Part shown: one piece after another, positions 32,001 through 43,664 of the stretch
Numbering within the stretch: position 1 is the stretch's first letter
Layout of the letters: every line of letters begins with the position of its first letter
DNA from: Atherix ibis
Lineage: Eukaryota; Arthropoda; Insecta; Diptera; Athericidae
DNA: 64,000 bases
NCBI GenBank assembly: GCA_958298945.1
Contig: OY282607.1
Span: 31,442,500-31,506,499, forward strand
Direction of reading: 5' to 3'
The notes under the pieces: generated by a model
What the model was told of the DNA's origin: nothing
Database searches by the model: none
Seen by the model: the letters and a program-made list of their open reading frames with translations, nothing else
Program-made: the position numbers and the translations under genes

Positions 32001-32332
32001 GAATTCATAATAGATACTTTTGAATAAGACCATGGGGATAATTTTTTCTTAAAATAATACCGATTTTTTTATAGTTTTTTTTAAGTCCAGACTGTTTGCC
32101 AATCCGAATTCTAATTATTGACAAATAATTGGGTCAATATTTTTTGATTTGAAAGAACTTCCGATAGAGTTAACTGTCAAACCAGCTGTCATCTGTCAAA
32201 GTTTGCTCATGATTTTTTTACTCAGTATTTTTTTCCATGTCGTCATGGAAAGTCTCATGAATTCATAATAGATACTTTTGAATAAGACCATAGGGAAATA
32301 ATGTTTCTTAAAATAATACAGATTTTTTAAGT
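32001..32332. repeat. ~70-bp direct repeat bracketing a DD41D 5' fragment
   Basis: GAATTCATAATAGATACTTT begins at 32001 and again at 32259, and each continues for about 70 bases (TGAATAAGACCAT-GGGATAA...). Between them, 32071-32258 holds the DD41D leader (CCAATCCGAATTC, GGGTCAATATTTTTTG, AACTGTCAAACCAGCTGTCA) up to the CATGTCGTCATGGA start region. The arrangement mirrors the locus at 23724-24235. Confidence 0.85.
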
Positions 32333-32639
32333 TATTTTATTAAAAAATTCAGGTCTAAGGAAAACAAACAATTAATTACACGTTTTTATACAACTCAAAC
32401 CAAAAACGAGTAATTTAAAAAAAATATATTTTTAAGAATATCTTAAGATGCAAATTTCTAAAAATTTCAAAAGCGTTCATTTGATTATTTAAAAAATATT
32501 GATAACGAGAAAAAAATAGTATTAACAAATTATTTTAGTGGATTAAGTACAAAAATATTCCTACATTTAAAAAAAAAAGAATTTCTTTGAGTATTCCACA
32601 AAATATACTTTACTTGCAAGTGGTTAAACTGAATTTTGT
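32333..32639. other. AT-rich spacer
   Basis: Nothing recognisable. Confidence 0.45.
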
Positions 32640-33030
32640 TGTGGTCATACTATATTGTGGGAGGCACACGATATAATCTGCATTGACTATTTTGTAAAAG
32701 AAAAACAATAACAGGACAGTATTGTACAGCATTATTATTGAATAATGAAATCAAAACAAAAAAGGACCGAATTTGGGGAAGAAAAAAGTTTTGTATCATC
32801 AAGACAACACACGCATGCCCCCCTATATCATCGCCATGGCAAAGTTCCATGAGTTTGGATACAAATTGCTTCTCCCAGCGGATTCTGTACTATTTCTGTA
32901 TGAGTTGATTGCTTAAACAAGCGCTTATTTTGAAAGGTTGGAGGGATCGTTCATTTTAGATGGGATACAAATGATAGGAAAATATTGGACTAAGTATATC
33001 GATCTAGAAGGAGATTATATTGAATACTAA
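32640..33030 (+). pseudogene. mariner transposase C-terminal fragment (family D)
   Basis: The plus-strand phrases are ILWE-HDIICIDYF (~32655-32690), ALLLNNEIKTKKDRIWGRK (~32730-32780), VLYHQDNTRMPPYIIAMAKF with the second catalytic Asp (HQDN, ~32790-32850), HEFGYKLLLPAD, then loss of the PPYSPDLAPSD block. The frame resumes as AYFERLEGSFILDGIQMIGK and WTKYIDLEGDYIEY (~32918-33030), a typical mariner tail ending at TAA. It is a fourth mariner lineage in this window, about 130 codons with frame changes. Confidence 0.75.
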
Positions 33031-33560
33031 AATGAATTTTGCACAAATCTGCTTATTACTAGTTTTAAGCAGTTGTAGTTGTCAATAAAATAAAATAAAA
33101 AACACATAAAATGTTTTTTTCTTCTCAAGGCCAAATATTTATCATATAACCGTCATATAACGAATTTCTCGAAATAAATACTATTTCTGAAAAGCGATTA
33201 GCATCCTATTAATCCTGCGTAAAAAAATTTGAAAACCTTAAAACAGATACTACATCTTTCTGGATAATGTAATCACTATTTTCCCCATAACCAATTTGGC
33301 TTCCAATCACATTATTCCATAATTCCAAAATTTAATTGGGTTTATTTTACTAACATTGCCATGCTCCTTTGAGAAGATATCTTAGATATATCTAATGGTT
33401 TAGATATTATTTTTGGTATCCTGGACTTTCCCCGAGACCCAAGACCTTCCTTCCTTCTACATTCTTCCTTATCTTAAATTCACATACCATATATCTCCCA
33501 ATGTCATTTTCCAGAAGAAGTTCCAATGCAACTGGAGTACTAAAGGGCAGTATACTTTGT
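33031..33560. other. AT-rich spacer
   Basis: No motif until the LINE-like words from about 33570. Confidence 0.4.
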
Positions 33561-33569
33561 CCTATTTAT

Positions 33570-33730
33570 ATACATGAGTGGGAAGGCAGCAAGGATAATT
33601 AGGGCACTGGTGCGCCTAATACCGACTCCTGAGAACACAGGCAGAGTTGGATCACCATGTTGGCAATCGGGATCAGATCAATTGTGGTCTATACAACCTA
33701 CATACGCGGAATTATCTCAGTCTAACGTAG
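33570..33730 (+). pseudogene. Probable R1-like LINE fragment
   Basis: KAARIIRALVRLIPT (~33582-33626), then after a shift MLAIGIRSIVVYTTYIRG (~33657-33712), resemble the R1-type block KAxRIxxALxRLMPNxGGPxxxRRxLLxxVxxSILLYAAPxW. Only about 50 codons remain. The assignment is tentative. Confidence 0.42.
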
Positions 33731-33924
33731 GACCGCATTGAGCATTGAAACGTGGCACATCTTTTCGGTGATGAGATTAAATATTATAAATTTTTTTTTA
33801 AGGTTTTATGTTTGCAGACCATGTGAACTAACGCATGATTGAGAAGACTAGCATGTATCATTTTTATATACGATTAAGAATTATAAACATTTAGAGAACA
33901 ATCAGAATAAAAAGAAAGTTTTCC

Positions 33925-34510
33925 AAGTCATTTGACAGCTGTCAAACGACATTTTCTTAGTTTAAAATTTGCATAAAGTTTTAAAAAACTTTCTAAATTT
34001 TTTGTGCTTCGCGCTTTTTTGTACAATATTTTCATCATCATTTTGATGAGGTTCAATTCTCCCTCGGTGGGTATGCTAATAAGCAAATTGTTATATAAGT
34101 GGCTCTGAAAATCCCCAAGTGACTATGGAGAACCAATTTCATCTACAAAAAGTGACTGTCTGGTATGCATTTTGGTCTGAAGGTATGTCTTTGAAAATAA
34201 GAAAGTAGATACCGTTATCGTCAAGTCTGAGCCCCATGGCCGTATAATAACTAACTCTTTTGGACTGAATTTGTAGCTTCTAATCTGAACCATATGTGAT
34301 ATTAACAGAACGGCGCACAAAGCCACATGACTCAACTAATTTTGACTTTATTGCGCGAAAAGTTTGTGGAGTATTTTTTTTTGAGAAGCTATTGCAGAAG
34401 ATCATTTTCACGTAGACAATCTTAAAATTTTAGATAATTTTTAACCAAAATCCCGAAATATACCCCAAAAAGGATCGACTCTTGCAAGAAATCTCGTAAC
34501 GACCATTTTG
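33925..34510 (+). pseudogene. DD41D-type element with large internal deletion
   Basis: The 5' part (TTTGACAGCTGTCAAACGAC, 33935-) matches 20777. A deletion then joins it to HFDEVQFSLGGYANKQ (first catalytic region, SDEAHF normally, ~34035-34090). WGSENPQVTME-type words (~34098-34130), KVTVWYAFWSEG (~34150-34185) and a decayed LNLIMWFQQ/DGA region (~34260-34330) follow. No intact frame exceeds 70 codons. The DNA-binding half is missing, as in 62565 and 21846. Confidence 0.75.
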
Positions 34511-34519
34511 AATAATGTT

Positions 34520-35511
34520 AAAATTAATGCGTAAAGTCCAAATAATAAAAGAAATCACATTAAAAATTCAGATTTCATCAACTTTATTTTTAACTTTACT
34601 TGCTGATGCACAAAACTGAATAACCTTTTACTTACTTGAATTACTAAACTTAAATTTATAACAATTTTTAAACAGTTTTAATAAAAGTAGAACGCTTATT
34701 ACTAGTCGAAGATGGATGTCCTTACCTGTAATGAGAAAATAAAAATAAAATTCAAATTAATTCTTAAAGAAATCTTATATAAAATATTTTAATTATTCGA
34801 ATTTTCTCCAAAAAAATTGCATTTTATAATGAGTCTCCTCAAAAATGAATTTCAAGAGTTTCTAAATAATAAATTGCATCATTTTTTTAAGAACTTATGC
34901 AGAATGGATTAGTTTTTATTTGAATGCATTTGCGCTAATATCCGAGATTATAATCTTATACCCAAATTGATTTAATGATACTATCGATTATAGTGCACAG
35001 ACAAAAACCCATTAACAGAAATGTTTACATCGAGTTGCAAATTAATGCAATCGACTTGGACTGTCTATCGAAAAGATTATATGCAGTATATTATCCTGAA
35101 TTCTGTACTAATCTTCTTTCTTAAACACATTATCCTTGTCTTCGCTATAAGAAAATCAGATTTTATGGTTATTGAAAAGTGCAGTTGTTTATATTGAATT
35201 GTTATTAATTCAACCATCTTTATAATCAGATATTTACCAAAAAATATTTATTAATTCAGCAAACGTTTCCTATTTCAAATAAGAAATTATATTTTAAAAA
35301 AAACATATTTAAAACATAATAAACAGTTCATTTTTCATAAAATATGTGTACATAAACTTCTTCAGCATATTATCAAAGAAAATATATAAATTTTGTGCAA
35401 AATATTAAATTTTCTTACAAAAAGGAGTTGAAGCAGTCGCAGAGGTAGACGTTGAAGCAGAAAAAGAATTAATTACAAATAATTGAAAAGTTGCAAGTTT
35501 TTCTTCGACAA
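34520..35511. other. AT-rich DNA without recognisable gene
   Basis: No motif is seen on either strand. Confidence 0.5.
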
Positions 35512-37022
35512 TTTTTTAAACTGATCCAAATTAGATTTATTCAAAGGAATTCTTTGCAAAAACTTTCAATATTTGAAAATATTTTTCTTATTAAAAATTC
35601 TTTCAACATTTTATTAGAGCATCAAAGAAAATTTTTTTCTACAAAAAAAAAAAATGAGTTATGTTTGGTAGCGCCACGATCATGAGGCCATATATTTGTA
35701 CACAAAATCTTATGAGCGGGTTTGCATTGCCAGCTTGCCAAAGGAAACTGGTTGACAGTTAGTTGGAGAGAAAAGTCAGTTTAAATTGTTAAATTTTGTG
35801 GAGCGCTAACTAGATTTTGTTAGAGACTAAAAAAGACGACGGCTTAAAGAACATTGTTTGGGAATAAAATTTATCCCAACGACTTTATTGGAGAACATTT
35901 CAATCTTTCCTAACTCCAAATTCCTGATCGAATAAAAATTATTTTGATTAAAACTTTATTTAAAGGCATCTACTTAATATCGAATGGGTTTTCCTTTTGT
36001 GTCATAAAAATTTCCGCAGGTATGCTGTCAAAGTTTGTGAATGATTTTCACTCACTATTATTTGCCTTTTCATCATGGATGGTTTCACGCTTGAAGAACG
36101 TAAAATTGTGTTAAAAGATGAGGCTAGTTTTTATTCCATCCACAAAAATACACGCTGACGATATTGTCGGGTCCTATTTTTTATAGGTCCAACCTGCTGG
36201 AAATTAAGGTATCTGGGGTCTAAGTCTGCAATACTTTAAGATGCCGGAACTCGCATCAGTTTTACCGCGCCATAATCAGCGATAATAGAAGGTGTCCTTC
36301 TCAAAAAGAAATTCTGGGTTAAGTGGCACTCCATCAAAAAGGATCAATTTTTTAAAGACCGAATTTGACGTAATTTCCTGCAATTGACCCGTCAGTTGGC
36401 CCCCAAGATCTTGTAATTTAACGCCGCCCGATTAGTGGTGTTGTTGGTGTATGCTGACGCACGTTTTGTGGTTCTTCAAATCAAATTTTTTGGCTCATTT
36501 ATCGTTAAATAGATCCGCCAACAAGCAAAAATTTTATATATGAGGCTCTGAAAACCCACAAGTAACTACGAAAAGTGTCTGGCTTTTTGTGTGAATTTTG
36601 GTCGGAAGGTGTCATTTTCATGAAAATGAAAAAAGTTCGTTACCGTCAATTCTGAGCGCTAGAACCGTATGATAACAGGCTTTTTCGGTCTGACCTTGAA
36701 TATTTTATGTGGTCTTTCGACAAAACGGCGCCACAAGTCATACAACATGACAAATTTTGGCTTCATTGGCCAAAAAGTTCCCACAACGCATGATTTCGAA
36801 ATTTGGTCTTCAAGATCGTGAGGTTTGATACCGTTGGCATTTTTCTTGTAAAGCTACCCTAATTATTGTGTTTACGCAGATAATCTGTAAAGTTTAGAGT
36901 ATTCAAAAGCTACGACTTCAAATTAAATCTATTTTAAGTGTGTTTTATAGAACATTACTTTCAGCAAGACAAATTGCGCAGACTTATTTATATCCAAAAG
37001 AATAAAACTCTGAGTCCTATTT
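35512..37022. repeat. Segmental direct repeat, copy 1 (~1.5 kb mosaic)
   Basis: Homology to 39809-41532 starts at TTAAACTGATCCAAATTAGA and ends near AGAATAAAACTCTGAGTCCT. Shared blocks in the same order are: an unidentified 490-bp part (GTAGCGCCACGATCATGAGG, CCCAACGACTTTATTGGAGA), the leader and start of one DD41D element, a DD41D catalytic tail, and the 3' half of another DD41D element. The copies differ at many sites and indels. This copy lacks about 210 bp found in copy 2. Confidence 0.88.
36074..36930 (+). pseudogene. DD41D-type transposase mosaic (copy 1)
   Basis: The start MDGFTLEERKIVL at 36074 matches the MDGLTHEERQIVL start of copy 2 and the normal N-terminus of these transposases. 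After about 15 codons the frame drifts. Later pieces are QFYRAMISD-like words (~36255-36285), SWPPRSCNLTPPD (~36395-36440, third catalytic Asp present as PPD), IRQQAKI-YM-L-KPTSN (~36510-36570, the WGSENPQVT block) and RMITGFFGLTL (~36672-36705). There are two successive 3' halves after one 5' end, so the unit fuses at least two elements. It is inactive. Confidence 0.68.
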
Positions 37023-37049
37023 TTCACAGATTTTTTAAATCAAGAGTAA

Positions 37050-37815
37050 AAAACACGGCTTTAAAAAGGAATTGTTGGATCTAGGAGCTTCACAAAAGGA
37101 AGGAGTTCTACTGAAAAAGAAATTGTTGATTAATTGGCATTCAATTAGGATATTAGAGATGCTAAGTTAAACACTACAAAGCGTAGTTTGCTCAATTTGA
37201 AACCGGACACGCTTCTTTGACCAGAATTTCCAACCGATTGTTGAGCAGACTGGCTTTACGATGTTTGGCCAACGTGTGGAAAGAAATCTGACATCGTTGG
37301 TACAGCGTAATTGTCTACACATGGTCAAAGATGATCTTATTATCGAAACATGATCTAGCATCCAATGCAACTGAACGTTTCGGCTGTTTAGTAACTAATA
37401 TCAAATACAGAACCGTGTTATCTGAAGAGCAGGGAACAGTTTCCAAAGCTGTGGGTCTCTTGCTTAAAATTGATACACTGCGGGATTTAGGGAAATTGAG
37501 TGCAGTCTCAACGGCCATCTTCATCGACAGCAGAAGATGTTGTGCCTGTGTCTGTAAACATAAGTGTGGAGTCACCCAATCTATCTACAAATTCTAGGAA
37601 TAGTTTTCCACAGCAAGATGAATGGATGTTTGCCTTTTTGCATCGTCGCAGTGACGTGCGTATCCTTAACGCCGCTCCTAACCGCGATTTTCTATCCAGA
37701 TGCGTGAGGGGATATTTGGAAATCAAAAGAAAGGTTGGATGGATTTCTTTTGGAGTAAGATGTGTAAGAAATTTTGTTGTTGAATATTTTGAAGTGAATA
37801 ATCGGAAGAGCAAAG
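37050..37815 (+). repeat. Unidentified ~0.8-kb interspersed repeat, copy 1
   Basis: It matches the reverse complement of 43665-44455. Shared words, read on the plus strand, include GGAATTGTTGGA-CTA, GCTTCACA, GAATTTC-ACCG-TTGTTGAG, GACTGGCTTTACGATGTTTG with GGCCAA, CAATCTATCTACAAATTC, GTGTTTGCCTTTTTGC or a close variant, and CGCTCCTAACC. The encoded phrase CLFAS and a shared GWMD run hint at former coding sequence. I do not recognise the protein family. Confidence 0.72.
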
Positions 37816-38014
37816 GTTTTTAAATAAATAAGGTTAATGAAAAATGTCTGCAGATAGTTTTCGATAGCTTTCAATCGAGATAGAGACCATCTGGGAAGTC
37901 TGATGAACCCCATTGACATATCGAATACAGCGGTTGCCTTTTCCTCGCTCCTGACACTATTCCCTAAATTTATTCTGTCCCATAAAAGAAGGGAATAGGT
38001 CAACGTTCTGTCTA
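37816..38014. other. Spacer
   Basis: Unrecognised sequence between the unidentified repeat and the TTG array. Confidence 0.4.
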
Positions 38015-38212
38015 GTTGTTGTTGTTGTTGCTGTTGTTGTTGTTGTTGTTATTGTTGTTGTTATTGTTGTTGTTATTGTTGTTGTTATTGTTGTTGTTGT
38101 TGTTGATGATGTTGATGTTGTTGATGTTGTTGATGATGTTGATGTTGTTGCTTCTGTTGCTGCTGTTGTTGATATTGTTGTTGCTGTTGTTGTTGATGAT
38201 GTTGTTGTCGTT

Positions 38213-38263
<51 letters not shown>

Positions 38264-38496
38264 ATTGTTGTTGTTGTTGTTGTTGTTGTTGCTGTTGTCG
38301 TTGTTGTTGTTGTTGTTGTTGCTGTTGTTGTTGCTGTTGTTGTTGCTGTTGTTGTTGCTGTTGTTGTTGATGATGTTGTTGTCGTTGTTGTCGTTGTTGT
38401 TGTTGTGTTGTTGTTGTTGTTGTTGTTGTTATTGTTATTGTTATTGTTGTTGTTGTTGTTGTTGTCGTTGTTGTTGGTGTTGTTATTGTTGTTGTT
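38015..38496. repeat. (TTG)n microsatellite with CTG, ATG and TCG variants
   Basis: About 480 bases of trinucleotide TTG with single-base variants form sub-patterns such as TTGTTGTTA and TTGATGATG. One GTG slip at about 38405 shifts phase. The frames are open in all phases, giving poly-Leu on the plus strand and poly-Asn/Thr on the minus strand. These are not evidence of a gene. A 20-bp motif (AATAAAAAATTGTAAATCTT) follows twice, at 38505 and 38546. Confidence 0.96.
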
Positions 38497-38569
38497 AAAA
38501 AAAAATAAAAAATTGTAAATCTTGTTGTTGTTGTAGAACAATAAAAAATAAAAAATTGTAAATCTTAAA

Positions 38570-39808
38570 AAAAACCACTCCTTACAAATGAAGCTTTTGA
38601 TGCCAGAAAAGTTATAATCTTATCAAAAAAAAATTAGTCTTTAAATTATGAAATATTTTTAATTTGTTTTTGAAGCAATGAACATTTATGTATTAATGTA
38701 AGTCCAATTTTTTTTTGTTTGGTAATGAATTATTTATAATATTTTTTTGTATTTAAAGACTTCTAAAACAAATAAGTAAGATTCAGTAGAATTTTTAAGT
38801 AGAAAAACCGGCATAACTTCGTACAGAAACAAAAAATAATAAAATCAGGAGCTTCCCTTCTGTCTGTTCTAAACGAAATTAACTTTATGAATACTTTGTA
38901 ATCAAGTAATGTACATAAAATCAATATACTCCCTTATAACAGAGAACATATTAGAATAGATTCTATTAAATCTTCTATAATTAGCTTCAAGTTAAGGTAT
39001 TTGGGAAAAATTTTATTCATAAGCAAGAAAGTTTTACAACTTCCATAATAAATGTTACGAAAAATAAGAAACAACCAAAAATTATGAGATTAATTTCTAT
39101 TCCCTTAAGAAAAATATTCAAACTTATTAACGCTAATTTCAAAATTGTATGTTTTTGTTGTGGTGGGTGGTTTTTCGGCTTTTTGTTAATTTTTTTTAAA
39201 TTATTTTTTCTGTTAGCTAAATAATGAAGAGAAAGTATCATATTTAATAACGCCTAAGCAGCTGTCGGCTTTTTTCCTACCATCACATAAGGTATTGGGA
39301 AAAACTTTTCCATTATTTACACGACCATGGATAAAAGTAATTAATTAATTAATAATTAAGTGTAATCTCACCAGATACGGTGTGTGGTATGTAAGGAAAA
39401 TAATAAATTAATTAATTTAAACACACGTGTTATTGGATACGAAGTCAAGCATTTATGCATTGTTGTGGCTCATGTTCCCATTTGTACGTGGGATTGTTGA
39501 TTATTAAGATAGGCTTTTACCCACAGCCACGCGTATAATTTTATAACTTTGTGAAATGTGTTTTTTTTCTTCTCTATATAACATGATCCTTAAACTTCGA
39601 TTTTATTGGTTTTGATGCTTTTCCATTGATTAAGAAGTTTCAACGTTGTTCCCATCCATAGACTTTTACATAAAAGTTTCAAATTTCAGGTGCTGCCATA
39701 TAGAAAAAGTACAAAAAAAAGATGTAAATTCGCTCAGAAATATTTTTATATCCAATTTTAATTTTTCATCACACCAAAATTATATCCCCAAAGAGTGTTT
39801 TTAGAATT
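38570..39808. other. AT-rich DNA without recognisable gene
   Basis: The minus frame at 39017-39241 (MILSLHYLANRKNNLKKINK...) is Lys/Asn-rich with a hydrophobic end, and nothing supports it as a gene. Confidence 0.5.
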
Positions 39809-40382
39809 TCTTAAACTGATCCAAATTAGATTTATTCAAAGGAATTCTTTTCAAAAACTTTCAATATTTAAAAATATTTTTCTTATTAAAAATTCTTTAA
39901 AAATTTTATTAAAGCATCAAAAAAAAAATTTTTTCTACTCAAAAAGAAAAAATCAGTCATGTTTGGTAGCGCCACGATCATGAGGCCATATATTTGTACA
40001 CAAAATCTTGCGAGCGGATTTGCATTGCCAACTTGCCAAAAGAAACTTGTCGACAGTTAGTTAGAGGGAAAAGTAAGCTTAAATTATTAAATTTTGTGGA
40101 ATGGTAATAAGATTTTGTTAGGGGGTAAAAAAAGACCGCTTAAAGCACATTTTTTGGGAATAAAATTTATCCCAACGACTTTATTGGAGAACATGTTAAT
40201 CTTTCATAACCTCAAATTCCTGATCGAATAAAAATTATTTTGATTAAAACTTTATTTAAAGGCATCTACTTAATATCGAATGAGTTTTCCTTTTGTGTCA
40301 TAAAAATTTCCGCAGGTATGCTGTCAAACCATCTGTCAAAGTTTATGAATGATTTTCACTCACTATAATTTGCCTTTTCATC

Positions 40383-41400
40383 ATGGATGGACTCACGCAT
40401 GAAGAACGTCAAATTGTGTTAAGTGATGTGACGCTAGTTTTCAAGTCAATAGCTATGTTTAAACTATCACTTTTAGAGTGAGATAATCCGCAAGAGATAC
40501 GACACACTATTCCATCCATAAAAAGACACGGTTCTTATTTTTTCCAGGTCCAATCTGGTATCTTGAGTCTAAGTCTGCAATTCTTTAAGATGCCGGAACT
40601 CTCATCACGATAAATGGACAGTTTTACCGCGCCATGATTAGCGATTCTACTCAAAAATAAATTCTGGATTAAGTGGTATTTCATCAATAAAAGACCGAAT
40701 TGACGACAACATAAATTCTCGCAATTGACCCGTCAAACCCTAAAGATGACGGAACTAGCATCCTGATAAATTCACAGTTCTATAGCGCCATGATCAGCGA
40801 TAAAAGAAGATGTCCTGCACAAAAACAATTTCTGGATTAAGTGGCACTCCATCAAAAAGGATCGATTTATTAAAGGCCAATTTTGATGACACCGTAATTT
40901 CCCGCAACTGACCCGTCAGTTAGCAACCAAGATCGTGAAATTTAACGCCGTCCGATTAGTGGCGTTGTTGATGTATGCTGACGCACGTTTTGTGGTTCTT
41001 CAAATCAAATTTTTTGTCTTATTTCTCGGTTAATGGATCCGTCAATAAGCAAAAATCCCATATATGGGGCTCTGATAACCCACAAGTAACTAAGAAAAGT
41101 ATCTGACTTTTTGTGTGCATTTTGGTCGGAAGGTGTCATTTTCATGAAAATAAACAGAGTTTGTTACCGTCAATTCTGAGCGCTAGAGTCCTATGATAAC
41201 AGGCTTTTTCGGTCTGACCTTGAAGATTTTATATGGTCTTTCAACAAAACGGCGCTACAAGCCATACAACATAACAAATTTTGGCTTCATTGCGCAAAAA
41301 GTTCCCACAATGCGTGATTTCGAGATTTGGTCTTCAAGATCGTGAGATTTGATGCCGTTGGATTTTTTCTTGTAAAGCTACGCTAAATATTGTGTTTACG
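40383..41400 (+). pseudogene. DD41D-type transposase mosaic (copy 2)
   Basis: It starts MDGLTHEERQIVLSDVTLVF at 40383, preceded by the leader GCTGTCAAACCATCTGTCAA (40322-). Pieces downstream are ITINGQFYRAMISD (~40609-40650, the NGERYRAMI block), a second duplicate of it (~40765-40800), QLTRQLATKIVKFNAVRLVA read in a neighbouring frame of the SCDLTPLD block (~40905-40960), GSDNPQVTKK (~41068-41100) and a FFGLTLKIL...RRYKPYNITNF region (~41200-41285). Frames break every 20-40 codons. Confidence 0.68.
40587..40890. repeat. ~155-bp tandem duplication inside mosaic copy 2
   Basis: GATG-CGGAACT-CATC-GATAAAT (about 40590 and 40745) and AATTTCTGGATTAAGTGG-type words (about 40662 and 40828) occur twice, and the second half is absent from copy 1 at 36 kb. 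Confidence 0.78.
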
Positions 41401-41539
41401 CAGACAATCTCTAAACAAAAGCTACGGCTTCAAATTAAATCGATTTTAAGTGTGTTTTATAGAACATTACTTGCAGCAAGACAAATTGCGCAGACTTATT
41501 TATATCTAAGAGAATAAAAGCTTGAGTCCTGCTTGCCAC

Positions 41540-43664
41540 AGACATTCAAAGCAAAAATGAAAGTTATCACTTAAAGAGAAGTGCAATTTTTGAAAATTTC
41601 AACTACCAAAATTTTCTTTTACCTTTTATTATTTAATCATAATTCACCTCACTTTTATTAATTGCGCAAAAGAAATTAAAACCTTTCGCCAATTTTAATG
41701 CGTTTAATATTTCCTTTAAAACTAATTTGATTAATTATTATTCATATTTTTTTTTTTTACAATTTAATTTAAAACTTTCATATTTATATCAAAATGCAAT
41801 TATGCAATTTACTTTGTAATTGTTTGCTTATATTTTTAGTGCAATAATAGTTATTAAATATTCATAAAAAAGTAGCAAGTATTGAAAAAAAAACCGAGGA
41901 AACTGATACGGAATATCATTTGGATTTTGATGAGGTGCTAAATCATGACATCTCATTTGAAATATTTACCAATAAAAGTCAATCGGTGAAAATTTGCAAT
42001 TGAAAATAGATAGTTAGACAAAAACAACACGTAAATATGCAAAAAATTCATAGTAAATAAACAATTTTTTACACTCTTCTAAAATAATATTGTAGTAAAA
42101 AAACAACATTCTTCTATTTTGCTAGGTGTACTCAAACTTAGCTAATGAAAATAAATAATTTCGCGACGTCACCTTTTATGCCACAATCAATGTTCAATCG
42201 ATAATAATATTCTAATTACGATTTCATGTAAATAATATTAATGCTGATCACGAATCTGGACGATCACAAACATTTGCACCCACTTCCTTGTAGATTTTGC
42301 ATCGTAATATTTACGCAAATATTTACAAAACATTTCATATAGATAATAATGAGATAATATAGATGATAATAATAATATAGGTAAGAAACCCAGCAAAATT
42401 TTTTACAACTATTTTACTCTCAAAATATAAATAATTTTGCACTTGTTTAAAGTGAATTTTACAAAGTTGGGTTAGAGAATTGTTTTATAAGTAATAAAAA
42501 TAATTTTTAATTAAAGTTATTTTCTCAAACAAAAAATTTAAATATGCACTGATATAAGTACTTAAACAGACTATCCTGAAAGAATTTAAATAACAAAAGT
42601 AAATTATCCTTTTTGAAAGAGTCTGAAAATGGCTTACAGCGTTAAAAAGAAATAATATCGTTGAAGAGGGTTATAAGTAAAAGAAGAGTCCCCAACATAT
42701 ATAAGATTCCTAAAGCATAGTGCATGATTTTTATATAATTTTTACTTGAAAAATGAGATCAGAGACGTCAGCAGTAAGGCAAAGGCAAGCCGAAGTGGCA
42801 ATAAACCGCTGTATTCGACTAGCCAGCGAGACTCATCGGACTACCACCAATAGACTCGATCGTTCAGTTGCGATATTTGCACATTAATCTCATTTTTTTT
42901 AAAAAGACGAAGGAGTGACAGAGAATGCTTGGAGACTATCACACCATGTGGTATATTCATATTGGAGATATCTCACCTATGAATTTCTCCAGGGGTAAAA
43001 TACTTAAAAAGGCCAATAACAAAAAAAAAATATAAACAAATTTACAAAAAAATATATAAACAAATTTACAAAAAAAAAAAAAAATATTCGTTTTGTTAAA
43101 ATATAAAAAAAAATGACTAAAGATAGAGGAGAGAGAACTTTCTCGGAAGAAGTCTAGATTTTATAGATGCTAATTGACCCCGTCCTGGCCATTTCCAAAA
43201 CCACCCTTAGCACCTCGTTGAGCTATTTGATATTAGAAGTGTCCTTTTTGAAGGACGCCAATTGATCTTTCATGGGCACCTCAGTGTGATACAATTCTTT
43301 GGTTTAGGGGTGGGGGGGATGGGTATGGTTTAGGTTTTTTAGACGTTGATTACTCAAGATCGGATGAGGGAATAAAACTAAAACAAATTTAATTCATAAA
43401 ACAAAATTTATTATGAATAATTTTTCTTTTTCTTTAAAACATTATAAAAAAAATGTGTTAAATTTAAATAGTGTACAAATATTTTTTTGCTTTTTCTCTA
43501 TTCGCTTAAGTCAATAGAAAAAATTTCATTGGAAAATAAAAATTACCGTCGACAATAATTAATGAAAGCGCCCACGCACGTCCATCTCACTAATACTCTA
43601 TTCCCGACTGTCTCGATCTTTCGATCTCGTATTGCGATTTAGGAGAGAGAACTGCGTTGCATTA
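41540..43664. other. AT-rich DNA without recognisable gene
   Basis: There is a short duplication TATAAACAAATTTACAAAAA at about 43031 and 43055, long A runs, and a G-rich tract at 43307-43323. No coding motif is seen. Confidence 0.5.
43307..43323 (+). other. G-rich tract fitting a G-quadruplex pattern
   Basis: GGGGTGGGGGGGATGGG supplies four runs of at least three G with loops of one to two bases. This is structural inference only. Confidence 0.5.

Larger units (their letters stand above)
39809..41532. repeat. Segmental direct repeat, copy 2 (~1.7 kb mosaic)
   Basis: This is the partner of 35512-37022, in the same orientation and 4.3 kb away. It includes an internal tandem duplication (separate entry) that makes it longer. 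The flanks just outside differ between the copies, so the unit was moved or duplicated as a block. Confidence 0.88.

Noticed and set aside
37167..38003. Overlapping frames on both strands (86-107 codons)
   Set aside because: They fall within the unidentified repeat shared with 43.7-44.4 kb, and no frame stays open in both copies.
38016..38541. Open frames of 160-190 codons reading poly-Leu or poly-Asn/Thr
   Set aside because: They are produced by the TTG trinucleotide repeat, which lacks stops in every phase. No unique sequence or gene signals accompany them.
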